Below, one piece after another: positions 22,561 through 33,469 of a stretch of DNA of 64,000 nt. The notes below the pieces were generated by a model. The model was not told the DNA's origin, did not search any database, and was given only the letters and a program-made list of their open reading frames with translations. The DNA lies in contig OY776120.1 in the NCBI GenBank assembly GCA_963675135.1, forward strand, positions 57,036,063 through 57,100,062, read 5' to 3'. Position numbers and translations under genes: made by a program. This DNA is from Galeopsis tetrahit. Taxonomy: Eukaryota; Streptophyta; Magnoliopsida; Lamiales; Lamiaceae. Numbering within the stretch: position 1 is the stretch's first letter; the number at the start of each line of letters is the position of its first letter.

Positions 22561-25500
22561 AATACATATTTGTTCTAAAGTTGTTATTTTGTCCAACACG
22601 TTGATAGTAAAATTAAGATTCGATAAATACGATGATTTAGGAAAAAAACATTAGGTTGTCTTTAATTATCAAAAAATCACAATCGTTAGTGAGAGTTTAT
22701 GCTCACTCTAATGTGAAAACTCAATTTTTTCGATTATCTCATTCTCTACTTTTCAAAAGTCTCAAGAGTTGCAAACAGTTAACCATTACCAATACATCTT
22801 TGTTCTAAAGTTGTTGTTTGATCCAACACGCTGATAGTGAAATTAATATAGGATAAATACGAAGATTTAGGAAAGAAATCACACTCGTTAGTGAGAGTTT
22901 ATGCTCACTCTAATGTGACAATGCACTTTCTTCGTTTCTCTCATTCTCTACTTTCCAAAAGTCTCCAGAGTTGCAAAGAGTTAACCATTACCAATACATA
23001 TTTGTTCTAAAGTTGTTGTTTTGTTTAACACGTTGATAGTGAAATTAAGATTCGATAAACACGAAGATTTAGCCAAGAAAACATTATGTTGTCTTTAATT
23101 ATCACAAAATCACACTCGTTAGTGAGAGTTTATGCTCACTCTAATATGACAATGCACTTTCTTCGTTTCTCTCATTCTCTACTTTTCAAAAGTCTCCAGA
23201 GTTGCAAAAAGTTAACCATTACCAATACATCTTTGTTCTAAAGTTGTTGTTTTGTCCAACACGTTGATAGTGAAATTAAGATTCGATAAATACGAAGAAT
23301 TAGGCAAGAAAACATTATGTTATCTTTAATTATCAAAAAATCACACTCGTTAGTGAGAGTTTTTGCACACTCTACTGTGAAAACGCACTTTCTTCGATTC
23401 TCTCATTCTCTACTTTTCAAAAGTCTCAAGAGTTGAAAAGAGTTAACCATTACCAATACATCTTTGTTCTAAAGTTTTTGTTTTGTCCAACACGTTGATA
23501 GTGAAATTAAGATTCGATAAATACAGAGATTCAGGCAAGAAAATATTATGTTGTGTTTAATTATCAAAAAATCACACTCGTTAGTGAGAGTTGCAAAGAG
23601 TTAACCATTACCAATACATCTTTGTTCTAAAGTTGTTGTTTTATCCAATACGCTGATAATGAAATTAATATTCGATAAATACGAAGATTTAGCCAAGAAA
23701 AATTATGTTGTCTTTAATTATCACAAAATCACACTCGTTAGTGAGAGTTTATGCTCACTCTAATGTGAAAACGCACTTTCTTCGATTCTCTATTTTTCAA
23801 AAGTGTCAAGAGTTGCAAAGAGTTAACCATTACCAATACATCTTTGTTCTAAAGTTGTTGTATTGTCCAACACGTTGATAGTGATATTAAGATTCGATAA
23901 ATAGGAAGATTTAGCCAAGAAAACATTATGTTGTCTTTAATTATCACAAAATCACACTCGTTAGTGAGAGTTTATGCTCACTCTAATGTGAAAACGCACT
24001 TTCTTCGATTCTCTCATTCTCTAGTTTTCAAAAGTGTCCAGAGTTGCAAAGAGTTAACCATTACCAATACATATTTGTTCTAAAGTTGGTATTTTGTCCA
24101 ACACGTTGATAGTAAAATTAAGATTCGATAAATACGATGATTTAGGAAAAAAACATTAGGTTGTCTTTAATTATCAAAAAATCACAATCGTTAGTGAGAG
24201 TTTATGCTCACTCTAATGTGAAAACTCAATTGTTTCGATTATCTCATTCTCTACTTTTCAAAAGTCTCAAGAGTTGCAAACAGTTAACCATTACCAATAC
24301 ATCTTTGTTCTAAAGTTGTTGTTTGATCCAACACGCTGATAGTGAAATTAATATAGGATAAATACGAAGATTTAGGAAAGAAATCACACTCGTTAGTGAG
24401 AGTTTATGCTCACTCTAATGTGACAATGCACTTTCTTCGTTTCTCTCATTCTCTACTTTTCAAAAGTCTCCAGAGTTGCAAAGAGTTAACCATTACCAAT
24501 ACATATTTGTTCTAAAGTTGTTGTTTTGTTTAACACGTTGATAGTGAAATTAAGATTCGATAAACACGAAGATTTAGCCAAGAAAACATTATGTTGTCTT
24601 TAATTATCACAAAATCACACTCGTTAGTGAGAGTTTATGCTCACTCTAATGTGACAATGCACTTTCTTCGTTTCTCTCATTCTCTACTTTTCAAAAGTCT
24701 CCAGAGTTGCAAAAAGTTAACCATTACCAATACATCTTTGTTCTAAAGTTGTTGTTTTGTCCAACACGTTGATAGTGAAATTAAGATTCGATAAATACGA
24801 AGAATTAGGCAAGAAAACATTATGTTATCTTTAATTATCAAAAAATCACACTCGTTAGTGAGAGTTTTTGCACACTCTACTGTGAAAACGCACTTTCTTC
24901 GATTCTCTCATTCTCTACTTTTCAAAAGTCTCAAGAGTTGCAAAGAGTTAACCGTTACCAATACATCTTTGTTCTAAAGTTGTTGTTTTATCCAATACGC
25001 TGATAATGAAATTAATATTCGATAAATACGAAGATTTAGCCAAGAAAAAATTATGTTGCCTTTAATTATCACAAAATCACACTCGTTAGTGAGAGTTTAT
25101 GCTCACTCTAATGTGAAAACGCACTTTCTTCGATTCTCTATTTTTCAAAAGTGTCAAGAGTTGCAAAGAGTTAACCATTACCAATACATCTTTGTTCTAA
25201 AGTTGTTGTATTGTCCAACACGTTGATAGTGAAATTAAGATTCGATAAATACGAAGATTTAGCCAAGAAAACATTATGTTGTCTTTAATTATCACAAAAT
25301 CACACTCGTTAGTGAGAGTTTATGCTCACTCTAATGTGCAAACGCACTTTCTTCGATTCTGTCATTCTCTACTTTTCAAAAGTCTACAGAGTTGCAAAGA
25401 GTTAACCATTACCAATACATATTTGTTCTAAAGTTGTTATTTTGTCCAACACGTTGATAGTAAAATTAAGATTCGATAAATACGATGATTTAGGAAAAAA

Positions 25501-28500
25501 ACATTAGGTTGTCTTTAATTATCAAAAAATCACAATCGTTAGTGAGAGTTTATGCTCACTCTAATGTGAAAACTCAATTTTTTCGATTATCTCATTCTCT
25601 ACTTTTCAAAAGTCTCAAGAGTTGCAAACAGTTAACCATTACCAATAAAATCTTTGTTCTAAAGTTGTTGTTTGATCCAACACGCTGATAGTGAAATTAA
25701 TATAGGATAAATACGAAGATTTAGGAAAGAAATCACACTCGTTAGTGAGAGTTTATGCTCACTCTAATGTGACAATGCACTTTCTTCGTTTCTCTCATTC
25801 TCTACTTTTCAAAAGTCTCCAGAGTTGCAAAGAGTTAACTATTACCAATACATATTTGTTCTAAAGTTGTTGTTTTGTTCAACACGTTGATAGTGAAATT
25901 AAGATTCGATAAACACGAAGATTTAGCCAAGAAAACATTATGTTGTCTTTAATTATCACAAAATCACACTCGTTAGTGAGTGTTTATGCTCAATCTAATG
26001 TGAAAATGCACTTTCTTCGATTCTCTCATTCTCTACTTTTCAAAAGTCTCAAGAGTTGCAAAGAGTTAACCATTACCAATACATATTTGTTCTAAAGTTG
26101 TTGTTTTGTCCAACACGTTGATAGTGAAATTAAGATTCGATAAATACAGAGATATAGGCAAGAAAACATTATGTTGTCTTTAATTATCAAAAAATCACAC
26201 TCGTTAGTGAGAGTTTATGCTCACTTTAATGTGAAAACGCACTTTCTTCCATTCTCTCATTCTCTACTTTTCAAAAGTGTCAAGAGATGCAAAGAGTGAA
26301 CCATTTCTAATACATTGTTTTTCTAAAGTTGTTGTTTTTTCCAACACGTTTATAGTGAAATTAAGATTCGATAAACACGAAGATTTAGACAAGAAAACAA
26401 TATGTTGTCTTTAATTATCACAAAATCACACTCGTTAGTGAGAGTTTATGCTCACTCTAATGTGAAAAACGCACTTTCTTCGATTCTCTCATTCTCTACT
26501 TTTCAAAAGTCTCCAGAGTTGCAAAGAGTTAACCATTACTAATACATATTTGTTCTAAAGTTGTGGTTTTTTCCAACACGTTGATAGTGAAATTAAGATT
26601 CGATAAATACGATGATTTAGGAAAAAAACATTAGGTTGTCTTTAATTATCACAAAATCACACTCGTTAGTGAGCGTTTATGCTCACTCTAATGTGAAAAC
26701 GCACTTTCTTCGATTCTCTCATTCTCTACTTTTCAAAAGTCTCCAGAGTTGCAAAGAGTTAACCATGACCAATACATCTTTGTTCTAAAGTTATTATTTT
26801 GTCCAACACGTTGATAGTGAAATTAAGATTCGATAAATACGAAGAATTAGGCAAGAAAACATTATGTTATCTTTAATTATCAAAAAATCACACTCGTTAG
26901 TGAGAGTTGTTGCACACTCTACTGTGAAAACGCACTTTCTTCGATTCTCTCATTCTCTACTTTTCAAAAGTCTCAAGAGTTGCAAAGAGTTAACCGTTAC
27001 CAATACATCTTTGTTCTAAAGTTGTTGTTTTATCCAATACGCTGATAATGAAATTAATATTCGATAAATACGAAGATTTAGCCAAGAAAAAATTATGTTG
27101 CCTTTAATTATCACAAAATCACACTCGTTAGTGAGAGTTTATGCTCACTCTAATGTGAAAACGCACTTTCTTCGATTCTCTATTTTTCAAAAGTGTCAAG
27201 AGTTGCAAAGAGTTAACCATTACCAATACATCTTTGTTCTAAAGTTGTTGTATTGTCCAACACGTTGATAGTGAAATTAAGATTCGATAAATACGAAGAT
27301 TTAGCCAAGAAAACATTATGTTGTCTTTAATTATCACAAAATCACACTCGTTAGTGAGAGTTTATGCTCACTCTAATGTGAAAACGCACTTTCTTCGATT
27401 CTGTCATTCTCTACTTTTCAAAAGTCTACAGAGTTGCAAAGAGTTAACCATTACCAATACATATTTGTTCTAAAGTTGTTATTTTGTCCAACACGTTGAT
27501 AGTAAAATTAAGATTCGATAAATACGATGATTTAGGAAAAAAACATTAGGTTGTCTTTAATTATCAGAAAATCACAATCGTTAGTGAGAGTTTATGCTCA
27601 CTCTAATGTGAAAACTCAATTTTTTCGATTATCTCATTCTCTACTTTTCAAAAGTCTCAAGAGTTGCAAACAGTTAACCATTACCAATACATCTTTGTTC
27701 TAAAGTTGTTGTTTGATCCAACACGCTGATAGTGAAATTAATATAGGATAAATACGAAGATTTAGGAAAGAAATCACACTCGTTAGTGAGAGTTTATGCT
27801 CACTCTAATGTGACAATGCACTTTCTTCGTTTCTCTCATTCTCTACTTTTCAAAAGTCTCCAGAGTTGCAAAGAGTTAACTATTACCAATACATATTTGT
27901 TCTAAAGTTGTTGTTTTGTTCAACACGTTGATAGTGAAATTAAGATTCGATAAACACGAAGATTTAGCCAAGAAATCATTATGTTGTCTTTAATTATCAC
28001 AAAATCACACTCGTTAGTGAGTGTTTATGCTCAATCTAATGTGAAAATGCACTTTCTTCGATTCTCTCATTCTCTACTTTTCAAAAGTCTCAAGAGTTGC
28101 AAAGAGTTAACCATTACCAATACATATTTGTTCTAAAGTTGTTGTTTTGTCCAACACGTTGATAGAGAAATTAAGATTCGATAAATACAGAGATATAGGC
28201 AAAAAACATTATGTTGTCTTTAATTATCAAAAAATCACACTCGTTAGTGAGAGTTTATGCTCACTTTAATGTGAAAACACACTTTCTTCCATTCTCTCAT
28301 TCTCTACTTTTCAAAAGTGTTAAGAGATGCAAAGAGTGAACCATTTCTAATACATCGTTTTTCTAAAGTTGTTGTTTTTTCCAACACGTTTATAGTGAAA
28401 TTAAGATTCGATAAACACGAAGATTTAGACAAGAAAACAATATGTTGTCTTTAATTATCACAAAATCACACTCGTTAGTGAGAGTTTATGCTCACTCTAA

Positions 28501-28900
28501 TGTGAAAACGCACTTTCTTCGATTCTCTCATTCTCTACTTTTCAAAAGTCTCCAGAGTTGCAAAGAGTTAACCATTACTAATACATATTTGTTCTAAAGT
28601 TATGGTTTTTTCCAACACGTTGATAGTGAAATTAAGATTCGATAAATACGATGATTTAGGAAAAAAACATTAGGTTGTCTTTAATTATAAAAAAATCACA
28701 CTCGTTAACGAGAGTTTATGCTCACTCTAATTTGAAAACTCAATTTCTTCGATTATCTCATTCTCTACTTTTCAAAAGTCTCAAGAGTTGCAAACAGTTA
28801 ACCATTACCAATACATCTTTGTTCTAAAGTTGTTGTTTGATCCAACACGCTGATAGTGAAATTATTATAGGATAAATACGAAGATTTAGGAAAGAAATCA
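22561..28900. repeat. Higher-order repeat domain of array B
   Basis: The distinctive monomer with AGTAAAATTAAG, AATACGATGATTTAGG and ACATTAGGTTG starts at 22561, 24066, 25414 and 27456. It is followed each time by the short monomer with TTTGATCC and TATAGGATAAATACG, then by a GTTCAAC or GTTTAAC monomer. Spacings are 1505, 1348 and 2042 bp. The last two fit six- and nine-monomer units containing one 202-bp short monomer. Order is conserved while unit number varies, so the domain evolves by unequal exchange. Confidence 0.8.
23461..23618. repeat. Truncated 158-bp monomer (unique)
   Basis: TCTTTGTTCT recurs after only 158 bp. The monomer reads GTTAGTGAGAGTTGCAAAGAG, so the part from TTATGCTCACTC to AAGTCTCAAGA is missing (about 74 bp). 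AGAGTT is present at both ends of the lost segment, pointing to a microhomology or slippage deletion. This is the only unit in the window that I found with this deletion, so it was not amplified. Confidence 0.85.
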
Positions 28901-30068
28901 CACTCGTTAGTGAGAGTTTATGCTCACTCTAATGTGAAAATGCACTTTCTTCGTTTCTCTTATTCTCTACTTTTCAAAAGTCTCCAGAGTTGCAAAGAGT
29001 TAACTATTACCAATACATATTTGTTCTAAAGTTGTTGTTTTGTCCAACACGTTGATTGTGAAATTAAGATTCGATAAACACGAAGATTCAGCCAAGAAAA
29101 CATTATGTTGTCTTTAATTTTCATAAAATCACACTCGTTAGTGAGAGTTTATGCTCAATCTAATGTAAAAACGCACTTTCTTCGATTCTCTCATTCTCTA
29201 CTTTTCAAAAGTCTCAAGAGTTGCAAAGAGTTAACCATTACCAATACATATTTGTTCTAAAGTTGTTGTTTTATCCAGCACGTTGATAGTGAAATTAAGA
29301 TTCGATAAATACAGAGATTTAGGCAAGAAAACATTATGTTGTCTTTAATTATAAAAAAATAACACTCGTTAGAGAGAGTTTATGCTCACTCTAATGTGAA
29401 AATGCACTTTCTTCGTTTCTCTTATTCTCTACTTTTCAAAAGTCTCCAGAATTGCAAAGAGTTAACTATTACCAATACATATTTGTTCTAAAGTTGTTGT
29501 TTTATCCAACATGCTGATAATGAAATTAATATTCGATAAATACGAAGATATAGCCAAGAAAAAATTATGTTTTCTTTAATTATCACAAAATCACACTCGT
29601 TAGTGAGAGTTTATGCTCACTCTAATGTGAAAACGCACTTTCTTCGATTCTCTCATTCTCCACTTTTCAAAAGTGTCAAGAGTTGCAAAGAGTTAACCAT
29701 TACCAATACATCTTTGTTCTAAAGTTGTTGTATTGTCTAACACGTTGATAGTGAAATTAAGATTCGATAAACACGAAGATTTAGCCAAGAAAACATTATG
29801 TTGTCTTTAATTATCACAAAATCACACTCGTTAGTGAGAGTTTATGCTCACTCTAATGTGAAAACGCACTTTCTTCGATTCTCTCATTCTCTACTTTTCA
29901 AAAGTCTCAAGAGTTGCAAAGAGTTAACCATTACCAATACATATTTATTCTAAAGTTGTTGTTTTGTCCAACAGGTTGATAGTGAAATTAAGATTCGATA
30001 AATACGAAAATTTTGCCACAAAAACATTATGTTGTCTTTAATTATCAAAACATCACACTCGTTAGTGA

Positions 30069-30076
30069 ATACCACT
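30069..30076 (-). other. Partial tRNA-Met primer-binding site remnant
   Basis: On the minus strand the LTR's terminal CCAACA is followed by AGTGGTAT and then directly by satellite. Plant copia elements with an initiator-Met primer typically continue TGGTATCAGAGC here, so six bases (TGGTAT) fit. The match is short. The alternative is a damaged target duplication: the right flank begins AAACT, and ...CCACT precedes the LTR on the left. Confidence 0.45.
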
Positions 30077-30098
30077 TGTTGGTCCTTGGTGGAGTATA

Positions 30099-30136
30099 AC
30101 ACAAGTGTATGGGGGGGGGGGGGAATGCACTTGTGT
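30099..30136 (-). repeat. U5 hairpin with G13/C13 tract
   Basis: ACACAAGTG (30099-30107) and CACTTGTGT (30128-30136) are perfect 9-bp inverted repeats. They flank a run of 13 G (30111-30123; C on the element's coding strand). The structure ends about 22 bp from the LTR terminus. The stem sequence is unlike that at 18118-18150 while the layout is the same, so structure appears conserved rather than sequence. The exact length of the G run may be subject to sequencing error. Confidence 0.75.
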
Positions 30137-30451
30137 ATGCAAATTCTTTTCTTTTTGACAAAATTGGTCTTATCAGGCAAGTTGTCTCACAACTGGCCTG
30201 AGTGTGAACTTTGATAGATACTTGTCCTACTGATTACTATTGAGTGATCAGTTGGCTAAATATCTAAAAGAGTTGCTAAGTGCGGAATGTGGTTGGCCTT
30301 TAACTTAAAGAAATACTCCAAGTTAATTTCTGAAAAATATAGGTTATCAGGGACTTTGTCCAAAACAGATTTTCTTACTTACTGAGTTATGTTTCTTTAA
30401 AATATGTTTGAATGAAAGTGAAATTAAGAATGCAGTAAGTAAATGGCACAC

Positions 30452-30494
30452 AAGTTTATAGTGGTTCAGAGACTCAAGCTCCTACATCCACTTT
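30452..30494 (-). other. R/U5 block shared by the two Sirevirus-like LTRs
   Basis: On the minus strand this reads AGTGGATGTAG...CTGAACCACTATAAA, then TTGTGT. The + strand LTR has GTGGATGTAG...CGAACCACTATAAA, then TCTGTGT, at 17871-17911. It is the strongest stretch of similarity between the two LTRs and supports placing them in the same group. I recall the same motif from plant copia LTRs; no search was run. Confidence 0.65.
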
Positions 30495-30736
30495 CCCTGA
30501 TTGAACAGGATAATTCCTTTTCAATGGAATTAGTTTGTTTTATAGTGCCAAGGTGCACTGATCAACAACACTCTCTTAGTGTTTTGATCCCTAGGATAAC
30601 TTGAGTCCTAGTGCTCAATCTCTCTGAGTTAAGACTGTGTTTCACACTAACAGTCCCTAACTCCTCACTTCTACAACAAACTCTCTCTTCACTTAATGAG
30701 ATAAGGGTTTGAGGTTTGGTTCCAACTAGTAGAGAT

Positions 30737-30741
30737 ATCCT
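30737..30741. repeat. Target site duplication ATCCT of nested LTR (left)
   Basis: ATCCT precedes TGTTGGTG and is repeated exactly at 31983-31987 after the terminal CCAGCA. Removing the nested LTR rejoins AGAGATATCCTTTACAATAAG of the host LTR. Confidence 0.93.
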
Positions 30742-30990
30742 TGTTGGTGTATACTGTAAAGCAAACTTTTAGTGGGCTTTTGTGACGTATATTCGATTTC
30801 CTTTTATCTGAAATAAATGGTTTTTCACATTTTTGCATTCTTTGTGATTATTTGTATGTCTGCTTATCTTGCATTGTAGACGATGTGGTGGGTTTGTAGT
30901 CACACAGAAGATCACATTGTCAGTCCCTTGTAAGATATAAACAATATTCACAACTGAGATAGTTATGGACAAAACTATTGGTTTAAGTTG

Positions 30991-31036
30991 TAGTATAAAC
31001 TTGTTAGTGGTTTGTCTTAGCCATTAGTTTATACTA
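30991..31036. repeat. 10-bp inverted repeat in nested LTR (U3)
   Basis: TAGTATAAAC (30991-31000) and GTTTATACTA (31027-31036) are perfect reverse complements with a 26-nt spacer. It is upstream of the TATA box, so a transcription-factor or hairpin role is possible but unproven. Confidence 0.7.
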
Positions 31037-31673
31037 GTGCGCTGAGGCGTATTGAATGGATCACAGATAAGACATGTTCTTCTGTTCTGACTGTTATGAA
31101 GAACTAGAGGTCTTGGTGACTTTTATGATTCTTAACCCTAAGTGTGATATTTAGATGTGTGGGGTGCTTGTTCACTACTTTGATGTATCATAGGTGAGAA
31201 TCTTGGTAGATTCTTCACGCTCCGTATTTTGGGTAGTGGCATCGCTCGCATGATGTCTACTTATTGGCATTAGGGCACCGTGTCCTGTACATCCAGGCTG
31301 ATGATGTCCCCTTGAGGAAACTCATAAAGGATTGTCGTATTAAACCCTGCAGGTGGATTTAATCCGTACGACAACAAGGTTGAGTGGTACTACTCAAGGA
31401 ATTATAAAAATTAATTATTTAAAGAAGTCAGAAGCTTTAATAATTAATGGACGTGCGATATCTTAAACACGGGGAATTATAATGTCTAATAGAAGCCCTG
31501 ATTCAGTTCGGGATAGGACGGGAGTGCAACATTAATTCTCTAGTGGAATGAATTAATGTTCTCGGGCCAAATTATATGTTCTGGGCTGAACATAAGAGTA
31601 GTTGGGCCTGTAAGAAGCCCAAACCCTATACCTTCTAATGGATCCCTAGTCTGGCCCATGAACTTATGGAGAT

Positions 31674-31681
31674 TATAAATA
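31674..31681 (+). promoter_or_regulatory. TATA box of nested solo LTR
   Basis: TATAAATA in GGAGATTATAAATAGGAGCC is a good plant TATA context. The inverted repeat at 31701-31744 starts 20 bp downstream, so a transcript would begin at or in it. Confidence 0.65.
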
Positions 31682-31700
31682 GGAGCCTCAAAATAGTTTT

Positions 31701-31744
31701 GAAACCCTAGCACACACGAAATAGAGAAAAACGGCTAGGGTTTC
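31701..31744 (+). repeat. Inverted repeat with telo-box-like arms
   Basis: GAAACCCTAG (31701-31710) and CTAGGGTTTC (31735-31744) are perfect 10-bp inverted repeats with a 24-nt loop. Each arm contains AAACCCTAG, close to the plant telo-box AAACCCTAA found near promoters of highly expressed genes. Its place just downstream of the TATA box suggests a 5' leader hairpin or a promoter element. Confidence 0.7.
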
Positions 31745-31982
31745 AAGGAGACGAAATTGAGGCACCTTCTCCACGTTTGATAGCACGCCGTCCACCCGGT
31801 GTTCGAGCGAAGTTGGGAGACAGACTAGAAGATCTGCAGATTGGAATCAACGCCTCGATCTTCAAGGGTAACAGATCTAAACTATGTTTTAGAAGCATGT
31901 TTAGGTTTTATTTATTTGTTTATACGTTTGGCATCCGACAACGATCCTGGTGACGGACCGCCTTCGCCGGCGTGTTCCAGCA

Positions 31983-31987
31983 ATCCT
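31983..31987. repeat. Target site duplication ATCCT of nested LTR (right)
   Basis: This is an exact copy of 30737-30741, directly after the terminal CA of the nested LTR. Confidence 0.93.
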
Positions 31988-32179
31988 TTACAATAAGAAC
32001 AGTGTAAAGGCTTAGGATATCTCAATGCTAAGCTTTGGATGTTTACAAAGATTGGCTTAGCTAAAAGGAAGTGATTCAGGAAACTTGGGATTCTTAGAGA
32101 ACAGCTTGGTTTCCTTTTGAAAGCTTGATGATAGTTTGATAGCTTGTAGTTGGATATTGAATCCCTTTGATCACTTCTG

Positions 32180-32187
32180 TATTTATA
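32180..32187 (-). promoter_or_regulatory. TATA box of the minus-strand LTR
   Basis: On the minus strand this reads GCCTATAAATACAG, about 740 bp from the LTR start. The CTATAAATAC core is identical to that of the LTR at 16534-18188. Confidence 0.65.
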
Positions 32188-33469
32188 GGCAAATTGAACA
32201 ACTAACCGTTGGAGGGATTAGCAATTCAAATATGTCTATTTGCAGCACCATTGAAACGGCTATGAAGCTTGGCATCCTTTTATCCACTGTGTAAAAGGCC
32301 TCTTCAATGGTTGCTTGAATGAATGTGTTGACTTCTGACAAATGCGGCTGAGAAGACTTGTATCAGTTTCCAATTTTGCACATTGTCCTAGGTTGATTTG
32401 TGGTAAACTCTATACACAACCAAAGGTCAGATGGGACAAGCTCCCTGAACATTCCTGCTGCAGTTTAGAATGTTCCAACATTCATTCAATGCTTCACTCT
32501 TTAATGCTCCAAGTCTTCAATGCTTGTTTCAGGCATGATTGGCAATAAATGCTTCATTGAATGTGTCTTTTGCATTCAATGCTTTTGATCATTTGTACTT
32601 CAACTGTCTTGATCTTTTGCATTTATGAACACAGCTTTATTGTTCTTGATCTCTTCAGCTCAGTTGTCCATTAGATCAGCTTGTCTTGAATGGATCAGCA
32701 ACTTTGTCCTATAGACCTATGAAGCTGCCTAACATTCCAGCTTTGGACAACTATCCTGATAACTAAAATCTCATAACATTTTTGAGATTTTTACTTAAGC
32801 ATTCTTCATACTAAAATGCACTGAGACAGCTTGCCTGAACTTGACTTGAGCATATCTCAACTAATCTGATCATCATCAATCAGGGGTTTTGGTATCTAAT
32901 TCAAAATCATTTTATTCCCAACAAAACTCTATGCTCACTCTAATGTGAAAATGCACTTTCTTCGATTCTCTCATTCTCTACTTTTCAAAAGTCTCAAGAG
33001 TTGCAAAGAGTTAACCATTACCAATACATATTTGTTCTAAAGTTGTTGTTTTGTCCAACACGTTGATAGTGAAATTAAGATTCGATAAACACGGAGATTT
33101 AGCCAAGAAAACATTATATTGTCTTTAATTATCACAAAATCACACTCGTTAGTGAGAGTTTATGCTCACTCTAATGTGAAAATGCACTTTCTTCGATTCT
33201 CTTATTCTCTATTTTTCAAAAGTGTCAAGACTTGCAAAAAGTTAACCATTACCAATACATCTTTGTTCTAAAGTTGTTGTTTTGTCCAACACGTTGATAG
33301 TGAAATTAAGATTCGATAAATACGAAGATTTAGGCAAGAAAACATTATGTTATCTTTAATTATCAAAAAATCACACTCGTTAGTGAGAGTTTTTGCACAC
33401 TCTACCGTGAAAACGCACTTTCTTCGATTCTCTTATTCTCTACTTTTCAAAAGTCTCAAGAGTTGCAAA

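Larger units (their letters stand above)
18189..30068. repeat. Satellite array B
   Basis: This is a continuation of the same satellite family, same strand and same phase as array A. It opens with mixed full and short monomers (18.2-19.1 kb), then a nearly invariant run (19.1-20.9 kb), then higher-order repeats carrying the variant monomers AGTAAAATTAAG/ACATTAGGTTG and TATAGGATAAATACG (22.5-29 kb). It ends inside a monomer at GTTAGTGA, where the second retroelement lies. No gene is seen. Confidence 0.95.
30742..31982 (+). mobile_element. Nested solo LTR (1,241 bp), probable Ty1/copia
   Basis: The element begins TGTTGGTGTATACTG and ends TGTTCCAGCA, flanked by the 5-bp duplication ATCCT. Terminal bases TGTTGG and CCAGCA are near-perfect inverted repeats. 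It has a TATA box at 31674-31681 and a higher GC content than the satellite or its host LTR. No primer site, polypurine tract or coding domain lies inside, so it is a solo LTR. It sits in U5/R of the older minus-strand LTR and is therefore younger than it. Family is inferred from length, termini and duplication size only. Confidence 0.9.
30077..32923 (-). mobile_element. Copia LTR, Sirevirus-like, minus strand, interrupted
   Basis: Read on the minus strand the LTR starts TGTTGGGAATAAAATG (at 32923) and ends AAGGACCAACA (at 30077). It is split by the nested LTR at 30742-31982; without it and the extra target copy the LTR is about 1,601 bp. It shares with the LTR at 16534 the CTATAAATAC promoter context, GTGGATGTAG...GAACCACTATAAA (30452-30494), ATTCCGCA (30281-30288) and a C-rich U5 hairpin, but is otherwise dissimilar. 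There is no second LTR or internal domain. The satellite monomer it interrupts resumes in phase (GTGAA / AAACTCTATG). No clean 5-bp duplication is visible; the U5 side has 8 extra bases instead. Confidence 0.88.

Noticed and set aside
30029..30214. Frames crossing the satellite/LTR junction on both strands
   Set aside because: They span an insertion boundary and a 13-G run; chance frames.
30769..30972. Minus-strand 67-codon frame in the nested LTR
   Set aside because: LTRs of this type are non-coding and I recognise no gag or pol motif.
31979..31996. DNA transposon ends suggested by TACTGTAAAG (30752) and CTTTACAATA (31986)
   Set aside because: The exact ATCCT duplication and TG...CA ends define an LTR boundary instead; CTTTACAATA belongs to the host LTR beyond the duplication.
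32342..32548. 68-codon frame in the minus-strand LTR
   Set aside because: It is antisense to the U3 of the LTR, with no recognisable domain.
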